DNA of 64,000 nucleotides from Sycobia sp. Sy_11 (taxonomy: Eukaryota; Arthropoda; Insecta; Hymenoptera; Epichrysomallidae). The notes under the pieces are model-generated. The model was given only the letters and a program-made list of their open reading frames with translations. It made no database searches and had not been told where the DNA came from. Location: the NCBI GenBank assembly GCA_018907035.1, contig JACCIC010000176.1, forward strand, positions 192,501 to 256,500, given 5' to 3'. Positions 21,299 to 32,593 of this stretch are shown here, piece after piece. Each line of letters starts with the position of its first letter. The stretch's first letter is position 1. A program made the position numbers and the translations under genes.

Positions 21299-23430
21299 CT
21301 ATTTATAATGTAAACACATACACAAACACATATATAGATATATGTATATAAATATATATAAATACATCTTTATTTTAAGATTATTCATTAAATAATAACA
21401 ATAATGGTCTAACGTAAATTTAAGCGTTTAAAAGTAGGAAATTATTAGTATGATATTTTATTTGAAAATCTTATAGGCTTATCTACAATAGCTAAAAATT
21501 AATAAATATATTCCTTTATTAATATTAAATAGAGTATGAACGCAGCTGAACTTAGTGTAGGTCTAGTGAGGATTCGTCAGCGAGTGATGCTTGAAATACA
21601 TGATTCTTTGAGCAACATATCAACGTGGACCATCGAAGTGTCTTTGACAGCCTATTGATCGCCTTGGTCGCCGAGCCATTTCAAAGTGTTTAAAATCACT
21701 GGGATTGATCTAAGATAAGAAATTGGGTACTGTACGTATCGACGTCGATTAAAATCAAATATCATTTTTTGACCTTGAAAATTTTTCTTCAGTACCCGAA
21801 AATTGAATTGTTTCTGCACCAAATTTTCATTCGACATAAAAAGTAGAACTATTATGACAATTCAAAAAATAAAAAATGGTAAATTCATTAAAGCAAGGCC
21901 ATTATATTCAAAGCGATAATCTAATGGAAATTAGGCAATTCTCTGTATTTTTTCAAATAAAAGGATATAATCTACGATTAACAACTGAAAAAAGACCCAA
22001 TTAGTCGATAGACCATTCTGCTGAACATGGTTGATGTGTTAGAAATGACTAGTTCGCAAAAAAAAAACAGCCAGAATAGGATACCAGATTCGAGACAGTT
22101 ATTGACCATCATAATGATTTGCAACAACCCGAATCAGTATGTCAAAAATGATTTCGAAAGTACCTGATGTGAAATTTTATCACACCCGCCTTAAAGTCCA
22201 GAATATCTTCACAGGAGATTTTCACCTGCATGTATTAACGTTAGATTTATTATCCATTCTTTATAATAGTTAATAATTAATAATAATTAATAATTGTTAA
22301 CAATTATTTGAATTATTTTTCAATAAGAATTTTTATATTTCAGATTCTGGAGGTTATTAAACAAAAGTCTCATTATCTTTATAAAAATAATTATATTAGT
22401 TTATGAAGACTGCAACTAACTGAACATACATTTCCTTAGTAGTACATGAGATGTAGAAAATGCAATAAAACTACCTATCGAAACTAGGCAACCATTTGCC
22501 GTTTATTTTTCTTAGTAAAGCTGCCGTCACAAAAATCTTCACTATATAATATTTCACTATTAAGTCTTTTTTTATAATGAATGATACATTAATTATGGAT
22601 AAAAAACAAATGATGAAAAAATATATACTGCTTACTAAATACTATAAAGAAAATTCTACATCAAAATTACTTTTGACAAACAGAGCATATTGATACAAAA
22701 CTAGTATTCGTGTAGATCTTGTGATGATGCGAATTAGAATCATAAATATGTTCTGCAACATGTTCATTATATTGTTAAACCGAAAGAAGACTTTTACATC
22801 AGTACAGTTTTCAATTTGAAACTTGAAGATTAAATTTTCGCAGCAATAAATAAAGTTTGATTTATTTAAAACTTTATAAATCTAAATGAACTATTTATTT
22901 CTTTTGTTAATGATTTATAAATTTTCAGACTGTTTATGTATATAGTCGACACAGTCCAAAGCGCAATATCTTAATTTCGAGTAAATGATTGAAACTAAAA
23001 TAATCGATCAATAATCCGATTTAGCGATTAAACGTGCGACATGAATAATTAATAAAAAGACCTGCGCTTCAAAAGATTTTGCTCTCTGTGGCTCATGAAC
23101 TAGGCATAAAAGACAGCAAATGGAGACTCACGCACATCGCAAGAGAGAGCCGCGGCCGTTCGGCAGCCAGAATGAGGATGATGTATTTTGCTTCAGCGCT
23201 CCATACACCCTCGAAATCAAGCACGTAGAGGTGCGCAGTATCATAGCAGTACGCTACTGACAACAGCTGCCAGGCAGAAGCTACAGTCAGTGCATGATGA
23301 AATATAAATATCCCACCCCTTTATTTTATGATGAACATTGTATAATTCTTTATTTTTATTAATGAATTCCGTGTTCCTGGCATTTTATCGTTCCCCTTTT
23401 TCCTAATAACTTCAGTCCAGAAGAAAATAT
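21299..23430. other. Intronic DNA, no recognised gene
   Basis: A/T-rich intron sequence. A GC-richer patch lies at about 23060-23290 (TCGCAAGAGAGAGCCGCGGC region) with no clear reading frame. At 22190-22230 the minus strand has an AG...GT-bounded phrase resembling a short exon, but the ADAM10 phases do not need it. Confidence 0.5.
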
Positions 23431-23437
23431 AGCAACA

Positions 23438-23439
<2 letters not shown>

Positions 23440-23482
<43 letters not shown>
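23440..23482. repeat. (TA)n microsatellite
   Basis: About 21 TA units, ending 35 bp before the left edge of a mariner remnant. Confidence 0.95.
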
Positions 23483-23486
<4 letters not shown>

Positions 23487-23517
23487 TTCTGCATGAAGTA
23501 TCATTATAAATACGAGG

Positions 23518-24590
23518 ATGGTTCCAGAAGTACCTGGCCCAACAAATAAAACTTAAAAATTTTGGAAAAAAATATATTTATTTTTCAACACAGTCTCCTT
23601 TCAGCTCTATACACTTTCCCCAGCGATATTTAATAAGTTAGATACCTTTTTCTAATAAGAATTATCAAGCTCCTCATAATAGCCATTAACTGTCGCAATT
23701 ACCTCTTCATTGTTGCAAAATCTTTGACCAGCGAGCCATTTTTTCAAGTCTGGGAACAGAAAATAATCCGAGCAAGCTCAATCTGGCGAATAGGATGCAT
23801 GAGGTAGCAATTCAAACTTTAATTCATTAATTTTGGCGATTGCAATAACGGATGTGTGAGCTGGTGCATTGTCGTGATGGAACAACACTCTTAGCCAAAT
23901 GCGGCCGTTTTCGCTTGATTTGTTCGCTCAAACGTTGCAATAAGTTCGCATAATACTCGCCGCTGTTAGTTTTTCCTTTTTCAAGATAGACAACGAAAAT
24001 TATTCCACACGCATCCCAAGAAACCGACGCCATAACCTGACTTGCAAATGGAATAGTCTTTGCCTTCTTTGAAGCCGGTTCTCCTATTTAAGTCCATTGT
24101 TTTGATTATTCTTTTGTTTCGGATGCGAAGTGGTGGACCCATGTTTCATCCATAACTATGAAATGACGCAAAAATTCGGCTTGATTGTTGCGAAACATCG
24201 CCAAACATTCAACTGAAAGATCTTCACGACGCTGCTCTTGTTCTATTGTAAGCAAACGCGGCACCCATCTTACGCACAGCTTTATCATCTCCAAATTTCC
24301 AGTCAATATGCGATGTACCGCACTTTTTGACATGCCTATCATGTCTGCTACCTCGTGCACTTTCAGTCGACGATCATCCAGTACCACTTTATGGATTTTC
24401 TTCAACATTTCCGGAGTCGTCACCTCGTTTAGTCGACCACTGCGATGCTCGTCTTGGCAGCTTGTACGGCGTCGTTTAAACTCTACTACCCCAATATTTT
24501 ACTGTTACAAACGAAGGAGCAGTCTCACATACAGTAGAGTCTAGTTCAGCTTTTATATTGGTTCGGCTTTTATATTGAGGCCTTTCAAAT
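23518..24590 (-). pseudogene. mariner transposase remnant, second lineage
   Basis: Two frame pieces remain. 24106-24423 has the second HTH (KVHEVADMIGMSKSAVHRIL), an RWVPRLLT linker and the first Asp in VMDETWVHHF. 23827-24033 has SVSWDACGIIFVVYLEKG and downstream text matching the region before the second Asp. Frameshifts and stops separate them, and the second and third catalytic blocks are eroded. The residue pattern (MDETW instead of SDEKW) shows a lineage distinct from the element at 17.4 kb. Left end GGTTCCAGAAGTACCTGGCC may be part of a terminal repeat, but I found no partner. Confidence 0.8.
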
Positions 24591-24716
24591 AAAAGTATTT
24601 TATCACATAACAGTGAACAATTTTTTCCATGTTTACAAATTTACTGAAAACGTTCACTATTGATGGTTGTCAAACAAATACTAAACATCATGGCGTCTTC
24701 AAACTTGAGACATATG

Positions 24717-25161
24717 TTAGAATTAAAAATTGTACTTATGTCGATTGCTCTGAATTAAATTAATAAATATTTGTATCGGTCTTACAGTCTTTATAATATA
24801 ATATATTAGCTAAAATAGAGTGGGGATGAGGTATATAAAGTAGTAGCTGGGTTTTCAATTTAGTTTAGTTCCTGAGGATGAACCGTAGCGGTTCGAAACG
24901 TCGAACGTCAAGGTAATTCTAAATTTTAGGTGGTGGAAGCAGTCAGGTTGTCCTTTCTTAACATAGAATATTACTTTTATAATTTTTATTTAATTTATTA
25001 TTTTATTTTTATTTTTAATTTTTAATATAATTTATTGTAGTAATAAGTTTTATTTCAGATTTTACGAGGGTGAACATAAAAAAGGACAATCTGACTGTCA
25101 TTATTTTAACTAATATATCATATTATAAAGACTGTACGACCGATAAAAATACTTATTAATT
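24717..25161 (+). mobile_element. Short hammerhead-bearing PLE derivative with inverted ends (copy B)
   Basis: 445 bp flanked by the direct repeat TTGAGACATATG (24705-24716 and 25162-25173), a likely target site duplication. The left end is a complete PLE tail in reverse (ACTTATGTCGATTG, TATCGGTCTTACAGTC, TATATTAGCTAAAATA); the right end is the same tail forward (ACTGTACGACCGATAAAAA). Between them lie a hammerhead motif, an intron-like module and GGACAATCTGACTGTC. There is no coding sequence, so it must have moved with borrowed PLE proteins. Confidence 0.7.
24867..24906 (+). ncRNA. Hammerhead ribozyme, intact core (best copy)
   Basis: Core CUGAGGA and GAAAC are consistent with the CUGANGA...GAAA requirement. 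Stem II is a 6-bp hairpin (GAACCG/CGGUUC, loop UAG), with one extra base between core and stem. Stem I is GUUC/GAAC. The segment ACGU in GAAACGUC is self-complementary, so stem III can form only between two molecules; cleavage is expected after GUC. Dimer-dependent hammerheads are known from Penelope-like elements. Confidence 0.75.
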
Positions 25162-25173
25162 TTGAGACATATG

Positions 25174-26800
25174 CTTTATAGATTGTGTACTTTCTAATAC
25201 AGTAGAATTTTTTGAGTAACTACCGCTACTTCTAGGTCAGGCAGGTACTTCTGAGACTACCCAGTTGGCATCGACTCTTCTCACATTTATCGTTCAGGTC
25301 CCTTAAGAGGAGTAATTGTATTTGTTAGCAATTATAACAAAAACCAAATATCTCCCCAATACCAGCCTCTTTAGCACTAAACGATCATACTCAGCTGTAC
25401 AATCATAGCGATATAGGTTTTTGAGAAACCGCTTTTACATAGAAGGAATTAACTTTTTTGAGATCTGAAAAGTGCTATAGGCTGAAAAATACACTAGAAA
25501 TAGTAGAAAGACAGGTAACTATATGAAATATTAACTATTACTAGAGAAGAATATATATGTATAATATTTCTTTTTACGCATCGTGCCATAACTTAGTGAA
25601 AATGCGTACTAAATTTAACTAAAACTAGGAAGATATTTTACCAAAGGACAAATAGTGAATCAATTCTGAGAATGAATTACTTTGACAGCTAACCTTTAAA
25701 TACAGCACCATATATGGAATATTAACAGAACTTCCAATGCGACATACATGTTAACTCATTAACTACGACGATACTAAAGACAAGGACAAGAGATGTAAAT
25801 AAATAATAATATAAACAATACAACCAGATAAATAATATTGGAAATAAATACGATGATATAACTGCTCATTTAATTTGTTATTTTACAATATCAGCTAATG
25901 ACTAAAATTAAATAATTAAACCAATGATTAAAAGATAACAGAAGGATAGTGGAAGACTATTTTTAACTACTAAATAAATACCTAGATAAATATTGAACCT
26001 ATTAATGAAAAATTATACGAAAGCAGCCTATATGAAAGCATCATATAACAACAAACGTATAGTTAAATTATTAGGTGCATAGAACCTAAGGATATGTCAC
26101 AGAAAATAAATATGTAAAAATATAACATATATAATATATGTTGTATAATATACATATTATATTAAGGTATAATATACATAACATCTAGAAATTATAAATA
26201 ATACAATATGTTATATACTATATATATATATTATATTATAACATCATATACATAACATATATAAATTATAAGTAATAAAATATGTAATATAATATATGAT
26301 AACTCATGAACAACATACACACTCTTAATAAAATATATAACTGGATAAAACATATAACAGAAACAAGGCATATTATTGGCATTAAGTAACCTCGCTATTT
26401 AATATTCTTAATATACAAGATATATGCAACAGTATACAAGAAGCTTAAAACCATAACAGTGATATAAATAAATAATAAGAACAATAAGAAATATAAGCAA
26501 ACAAGAAACATAAGTAAACCATAATTCAAATAATTGAACCGATAACATTTATAAAGTCAGTATTAACAATATAAATAAAATATTCACCATCGATAATTAA
26601 TACACATATAGTTTTTCATTGGCTAACAATAAAAACAATAGAAGCAAACAATAATGACAAGCTGAAGAATATTAAGATATTAAAATAGACAATTTTATAT
26701 TCAAACAATTCAAGCTCTCTTAAGCTATAACAGAATGGCAGTATAGGAATATAACACCACCATTGGTGGTACTTCATACAAATTAATAAATATTTTTTCA
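25174..26800. other. Very A/T-rich intron stretch
   Basis: No gene recognised. ATATAATATA-type palindromic tracts occur at about 26130-26310. The last part may be the decayed N-terminal region of the following PLE. Confidence 0.5.
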
Positions 26801-26904
26801 TTGAAAATGTTATGGGCTTTCCAAGATTCATAAAGAAAATCTGACATTTAGAATAATAATATCTTCTCTAAATTTCCCAACTTATAATATTGCCAGATTT
26901 TTAT

Positions 26905-27539
26905 CTAATATATTGATTAAGATAGTTGGAAAAACTAGTTCTTATATTAAGGATAGTTGGTGTTTTTACAATGAAATGAAAGTTATTATTATTCCGAAAA
27001 ACTACAAGATGATTTCATTGGATGTAGTATCTTTGTTTACAAATGTACCTTTAGAATTGTTAAATGATATTATACAGGAGAAGTGGCATGAAATTAATTT
27101 ACATACAAAATTAACAATGAATGAATTTATTAAAGCAAGTAATTTAGTTTTGAATAACACAATTTTTTCGTTCGGTAATAAATTTTATGAACAAAAATAC
27201 GGATGTCCCATGGGGTCACTGTTATTACCAGTTATAGCTAATTTAGTTATGGAAAAATTATAAAGTATAGCTTTGTCAAAATTGCTTTTTGAACCAATGA
27301 TATTTAAGAGATATGTTGATGATATCTTTACAATTGTTCCAGAAGTTTTTGTGGACGAAACGGTGGATGTTTTTAATTCTGTACATGGCAGAATTAAATT
27401 TACAAGGGAGATTGAAGTTAATAATCAGTTGAGTTTTCTCGACATTAATGTCGTGAGATGTAGTAATAATAAAGTGAAACAGAATTGGTACAGAAAGCGT
27501 ACTTGGTCAGCTAGGTTTTTAGATTTTAATTCGCACTAG
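26905..27539 (+). pseudogene. PLE reverse transcriptase, broken
   Basis: PLE-type RT, related to telomerase RT. Frame 26913-27263 carries MISLDVVSLFTNVPLEL (first Asp) and YGCPMGSLL...ANLVME. A stop at 27261-27263 ends it; frame 27273-27539 continues with FKRYVDDIFTIV (the YVDD active site, near 27311) and NQLSFLDINV. A further frameshift near 27540 leads into the endonuclease frame. The active-site residues survive, but the chain is cut twice. Confidence 0.88.
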
Positions 27540-27563
27540 CAATTCGGAAACAAAATTGGAGCC

Positions 27564-28208
27564 TTGAGGGGTGTCGTTGACAGAACAATAAAATTATCAC
27601 ATAAAGATTTTAGACCAGAAACTTTCATTAATAATGGTTATCCAATTGAATTTATTAATAGATTAATTGCTGAGAGATTGTTTGACATTTATAATACCGA
27701 AAATAGACATAATGCACGAGTTGATGTTAACAGAGGTAAAATTATTGTCTTACCATATATTAGAAGATTATCTGAAAGAATTAAAATAAATTTTCAGAAA
27801 TATAACATTCAAATTTTCTTTAAAAATAGTAATAATTTAAGTAAGTTGTTTAATAATTGCAAGGATAGGGATGCTTTATGTTTAAAATCTGGAGTGGTTT
27901 ACAAAATTAATTGTAGACATTATAATATATACTACATTCAACAAACAGGTATATATTTAAAAAAGACAATTTATGAACATAAATATAGTTTACGTAGCTC
28001 ACATATTAGTTCCGGTTTAATGGAGCATAGTTTAAATTATTTACATTCTTTTGATTTTGTGAATGTGAATGTTTTAGAACACGGTATTAAAAATAAGTAT
28101 AAAAGGGAGAGTCTTGAAAGTATTCACATTTCCAAGAATCAAAATAATGTGAATTTCATGTTAAAGTCTAGTAGATTAGCTTACATTTATCATTCCTTAT
28201 TAGATTGA
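27564..28208 (+). pseudogene. PLE thumb and GIY-YIG endonuclease, motif damaged
   Basis: Open frame of 214 residues: the RT C-terminal region (ETFINNGYPIEFINRLI) and then the endonuclease, starting SGVVYKINC near residue 115. The second half of the motif reads YYIQQTG where a working copy has YIGQTG (as at 52826), so the YIG glycine is replaced by Gln. The C-terminal part (KYSLRSSHIS, ESLESIHIS) is well preserved. GIY-YIG endonucleases nick target DNA to prime PLE insertion. Confidence 0.85.
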
Positions 28209-28303
28209 TTGGTTTTGAACAATTTGTATAGAGGGGGATATTTAATTTACTAAATTTGGTCGTGGGGATAAGTTATATATAAATTAGAATATAAGGTTTA
28301 GTT

Positions 28304-28347
28304 TAGTTCCTGATGAGGAGCCGTAGCGAGCTCGAAACGGTGGACTA
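28304..28347 (+). ncRNA. Hammerhead ribozyme motif
   Basis: Core CUGAUGA and GAAAC intact; stem I UAGUUC/GGACUA pairs with one G-U; stem II GAGC/GCUC pairs. The helix III/cleavage segment reads ACGGUG instead of ACGUUG or ACGUC, so the NUH site is changed and cleavage is probably impaired. Confidence 0.7.
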
Positions 28348-28360
28348 CTTCTTCAATTAG

Positions 28361-28432
28361 GTAAGGGTGGTGGTGATAGTCAGATTGCACTTTACTGACA
28401 TAAAATTTTTTCAGCTAATATTTTATTTTCAG
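28361..28432 (+). other. Intron-like module in the PLE tail
   Basis: GTAAGGGT at 28361, a TTTACTGAC branch-point-like site near 28391 (TTTACTAAC in sister copies), and TTTTATTTTCAG ending at 28432. The same layout stands downstream of the hammerhead at 10480, 53358 and, interrupted, 32110. Introns in PLEs are known; whether this one is spliced is an inference. Confidence 0.5.
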
Positions 28433-28609
28433 ATTTGTCTACGGGAGTGATTGTATACAAGGACAGTCTGACTGTCATTATAATTTTTAATTTTTGTTTA
28501 TTATTTTTGTATATTGATGTATTAATGTTATTGTAGATATGTATTGATATTGTTACGTATTGTTTTCAATTGATTTGCTTGGACTGTAAGACCAATGAAA
28601 AAATATTTA

Positions 28610-29600
28610 TGAATTCGCGAGCAACGAGTATTTAAAGTATCGTCTATCGGAAACTATAATTTTTCCTATGTTTCTGGCAATTCATGAATTCCGGAGTAAA
28701 AAAATTTCTTCTTTCGAGTTTAATTAAGAACATATCGAGCCAATTTATATTCCCCTCTACTAAACCGAAGCGTACTCACGTAAAAACATTCTGTATTAAT
28801 CGAAACAAGTGGAGGTCAGATATCAAATCTAGAGTGTAAGACGGGTAAGGCAGAATTTCCCATCCACTATCTTCCAAATAGTCTTTGACCGAAATCGCAA
28901 CATGTGGTCGAACTTTATCGATTGGTCTTATATTCTGTTCGTATTTTTCTGTAATTCAAGTTTCAAACGAATAAGTTAGGTCCTATACAATAATCCTTTG
29001 ATGGTTGGAGCACTCAGAAGCAGTTCGCATTATATGACACCCTTTTGTTTCCACCATATGCAGAACATAACCTTATTTACGTGAAGATTTAGTTTGGGCG
29101 GCGATTGGGCGGGCTATCGGGTTTTGTATACGATTTTCTGCGATTGGTTTTATCCTAATAAATGCTTTTTTTCATCACCAATGATAATACGAAGCTAAAA
29201 TGATTTATTTTCATACAGCTGCAGCAACATTTCGGATATGCAAAATCGCCGTTAAACGTCTCTCGTCTATTCATCGGGTATTCAGTTTCCAACCTTTCGA
29301 ATGAATCGCAATACTTTTAGGCGCAGGGAAACATCATGTAGTGTGACGCCCACAATGTTGCAGCAAATTTATCTTGAATCTGACAGAGATTCTCATCCAG
29401 AATGCTTTTAATTCCTCGTGTTCTAAACTTTTTGACTTTCCAGAGCGACCCATGTCTTCAAGTTTAAAATTACCACTTTTGAACCGTTTGAACTAATCGC
29501 GGCTCGTCAATACATCAGCACACGGTCGATATAGAGTCCACTCTATAAGATTCTGAAAGCAAATGATACGTCTCAGCCGTACTTTTCTTTATATTAATTA
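28610..29600 (-). pseudogene. mariner remnant, heavily decayed
   Basis: On the minus strand the order of mariner blocks can be followed: HTH relics near 29450, an EKW-type first catalytic block near 29180 (TCACCAATGATAATACG on the plus strand), an IWW-like block near 29060, and the HP-YSPD region near 28850. Stops occur every few dozen codons. A fragment of the same lineage lies at 63199-63430. Confidence 0.6.
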
Positions 29601-30020
29601 ATAGAAGCAGCGCTTCACATAAAGACGTTTATTTTTCTGGAAACTTGCATGATCTTGCTCGATAAAATAAACGACACTGAAAGAAATGCTCAAATATAAG
29701 ACTCCAGAGTGTTGGACAGCTACACAGCCTACAAATGCAACACATGAGGTTTGACACTTCTCTCCTGGATCCACTGGTTTCACCATCTTTTGATAAACGC
29801 TGGAAACTTACTCGTGCGCCCAATAACTTATCGCAAGCATTAAATAAATTAGTTTTATTAATGTTATTTGTACAGAAGTAATGTTATTCATAACATTTTT
29901 TATTGTTCAATTTCGTATAATTTGAAGCGTTATTTATAATTATCGTGATTGTGAAAATCCTTAATATATTAAGAGTCGAACTTAGTTTCCGATCTTTTTT
30001 AACGAAAAAAGGCCATTGAA
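29600..30020. other. Intronic DNA, nothing recognised
   Basis: Short open frames of about 60 residues without known motifs and an A/T-rich remainder. It may hold the N-terminal end of the preceding mariner. Confidence 0.4.
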
Positions 30021-30275
30021 TAATAAATATTTTTATCGGTCTTACAGTCTTTAGAATATACTATATTAGCTAAAATAATGACAGTCAGGCTGTTCACCCA
30101 CGTAGAATCTGAAATAAAACTTATTAAATAAATTATATTAAAAATTAAAAAAAAAAAATAAAATTAATGATAAAATAAAAATAATATAATAAATAAAATA
30201 AAAAAAAGTAATAAAAGCGATATTCTATGTTAGTAAAGGACAAGCTGACTGTCCCCACCACCTTAAATTTATTAT
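30020..30275 (-). mobile_element. PLE tail fragment, reverse
   Basis: Contains TATCGGTCTTACAGTC, TATTAGCTAAAATAATGACAGTC, an A-rich tract and GACTGTCCCCACCACCTTA, that is the PLE tail in minus orientation. It stops at the sequence that precedes the hammerhead in other copies and joins a mariner remnant. Confidence 0.75.
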
Positions 30276-31176
30276 TTTTTACGGCTTTCGTAACATGTGG
30301 CCGAGTGTTGTCATGCAGGAGAATAACTTTGCGCCTATTGCTGAGCTATGTTCAATCAATTTCTGTTGCAAATTAATCAGTTGGCGTTTAAATACCTCGG
30401 CCGTGACGGTGTCATTCGGTTTTAGCAGCTCTAGTACAGCACAGCCTGTTGGTCCCACCAAATGCACAGCAATAGCTTTTGACCGTGGATCTTACATTTT
30501 GATGTTGATATGGATGGTTGGCCTGGATCCATTCATGACTTTTTACGTTTTGTATTGTCATAGTAAATCCACTTTTCATTCACAGTCACAATACCCTACG
30601 AAATACTTTTCTTTTTTGACTGGCAAGCAATGACAGTGCTATGTTGTATCGATTCATAATGGCATTTTCGGTCAAATCCTGTGGCATACATTTTCCTTCT
30701 TTATGAATCTTCCCCATCGCATGTAAAAATTTACCAACTGATCTGTCATTGACTCTTAATTTATTAGCGAGTTCTTTCTGCATTTAATCTGAGTTTTCGT
30801 CCAATAATGCTTGCAATCCACTATCTTCAAAAATTTGTGGTTGTCCAGAACGTTCTTCGTAATTGACAGCAATATTTCCATTTCTAAACCGCTGAAACCA
30901 CTATTTACATGTTAGCGATGGAGCTTTTCTTTCTGCTACAGTTATTTCAAATCAAAATACTGCGATAGGACATGTCAAAAAAACGATTTATCACGATTCA
31001 TTTTTCATTGATTTAAAAATTATAATGTTTACACAAATGATGTCGCCTCTTAACTTAATTTAATTGCTAAATTCCAAAACTAAAAAATAAGTATTAGGTC
31101 CGACACATCTAACTTTTCGTACTACTTATATCGCCATCTAAACGTGAAGGTCGGAAACTAAATTTCCCTCATAATA
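30276..31176 (-). pseudogene. mariner remnant of the TTAGGAG lineage
   Basis: Same lineage as 49048-50375. Pieces include the HTH area (QKELANKLRVNDRSVGKFLH, 30586-30783) and the TGCAVLELLKPNDTVTAEVF block (30279-30467). The sequence ACTTATATCGCCATCTAAACGTGAAGG at the right side is almost the same as in the other copy and marks its 5' end. The C-terminal part beyond the second Asp is missing: the copy is joined directly to a PLE tail. Confidence 0.8.
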
Positions 31177-32043
31177 ACATTTAAATGACTTTTCCCTACA
31201 TATGACTGGAATTTTTTATGCCAGATAAATAATATAACTCCCTTTATTTTGTTTAAAATTACAATGCTTATAAATTCTGTGGTATTATTTATTTCTTTAT
31301 CATACGCCTACACAAGCTATTTTGGAACACATAATTTCTTCACTCAATTATGTAAAGGTAAAGAAAAATAAATTTATTGGTTTTTTTTTTCATATTAAAA
31401 CAAACAAGAATTGTAATAATTATCTTTCTAATTCTTACAATTGACTTTGAAATTTTGGAACATTGAGAAATCAATTTGTAATGCTTTCGGAGTCCAAATC
31501 TGCCCTTTTTAAAGACTGTGCCCAAGATTTCTTTACCTTTTTTCTTATTTGCTCATAAATTTGTAATGGCATACAGTTCTTTTTTCCAGCTATCAGTAGT
31601 CTAAGTTGTAATTCGAAGATTAATACCGGTCGGGGGTCACATACACTCATCTCTCACACATACAGATCGTGTCACAGGTTGTATTTATACACAAAAAATT
31701 ATGAACATAAATATAGTTTACATAGTTCATATATGACTTCTGGTTTATAAAAACATTGTTTAAAATTTATACATTCTTTTAATTTTGCAAATATGGATAT
31801 TTTGAAGAATGGTATTAAGAATAAGTACAAAAGGGAAAGTCTTGAAAGTATTCAAATTTTAATGAATCGAATAATGTGAATTTAATGTTAGAATCAAGTA
31901 AATTATAGAACATTTATCATTCTTTATTAAATTAATTGATTTTAAACATTTTGTGTGGAAGGGGGATTGTATATTCATAATATTGAATTGTATAGTTTGG
32001 TGGAGGTGGGTTATATAAAACAGCATGCTGAGTTCTTCATTTC

Positions 32044-32085
32044 TTTAGTTCCTCAGGATGACCGTAGCGGCTAGAAATCTCAAAC
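32044..32085 (+). ncRNA. Hammerhead relic
   Basis: Reads UAGUUCCUCAGGAUGACCGUAGCGGCUAGAAAUCU: G5 of the core is C, stem II has lost pairs and GAAAC is GAAAU. Not functional. Confidence 0.6.
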
Positions 32086-32138
32086 AATAGCAGCAGTAAC
32101 TTCAATTCGGCAAAGGTGGTGGGGACAGTTAAACTGTA

Positions 32139-32593
32139 TGTTCAGAGAAAATCTGCTTATATTTTCAAAGTGACGATCTCGAACATTCGAGAGTTATTGA
32201 TGCGCTTGCCATCGAGAAGATTGCATGTTTAGAGCAATTTAGAACGTTTTTACTGCACTATTGCGATAATGAGAGCCCGCGCTAATGTAAAACTAGTATA
32301 CTGGCTCTCTCTCCTCGCAGCTTGACGGTGACGCTCGCTATTCGAGTCGGCAACGCAACGTACATACTCGCACTACGCCTTTCGAGCGGTACAGTTTATT
32401 ATTCGCAAAGAGCATATACGCTTAGCATTCCGTGCAACTTAAATACATTTTTCCGGCTCAGTTTTCGGCCTGCACAATATTGTATCCTGTTTATCTCTAC
32501 TTTTACAGAATAAAGACGTTTACTCATCAATACGCTTAATACTCCTTTCATGACCTCGCAAATTATTCGAACTAAGTTACAATCTTTTCAACA
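32139..32593 (+). mobile_element. Solo LTR inside the PLE tail
   Basis: 455 bp beginning TGTTCAGAG and ending TTTTCAACA, placed exactly where the PLE tail is interrupted between AACTGTA and TTGTACTTTACTAA. The flanks are CTGTA and TTGTA, a 5-bp duplication with one change. Inside, a GC-richer promoter-like part is followed by AATAAAG near 32509 and a short U5-like end. The family of the parent element is unknown; no internal sequence remains. Confidence 0.75.

Larger units (their letters stand above)
26805..28610 (+). mobile_element. Penelope-like retroelement with RT, GIY-YIG and hammerhead tail
   Basis: The most complete PLE here. It runs from a decayed YGLPKIHK-type block near 26815 through reverse transcriptase, GIY-YIG endonuclease, hammerhead (28304-28347), intron-like module (28361-28432) and tail with CTGTAAGACCAATG near 28585. 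The 5' region is not recognisable. A decayed mariner starts at its right edge. Confidence 0.85.

Noticed and set aside
22190..22235. Short AG...GT-bounded phrase that could be a micro-exon on the minus strand
   Set aside because: The ADAM10 exons on either side already join in phase 0, and the phrase does not match the family.
29598..29823. Two overlapping 60-residue minus-strand frames with several cysteines
   Set aside because: No recognisable family, no splice sites fitting ADAM10, and next to a decayed mariner.
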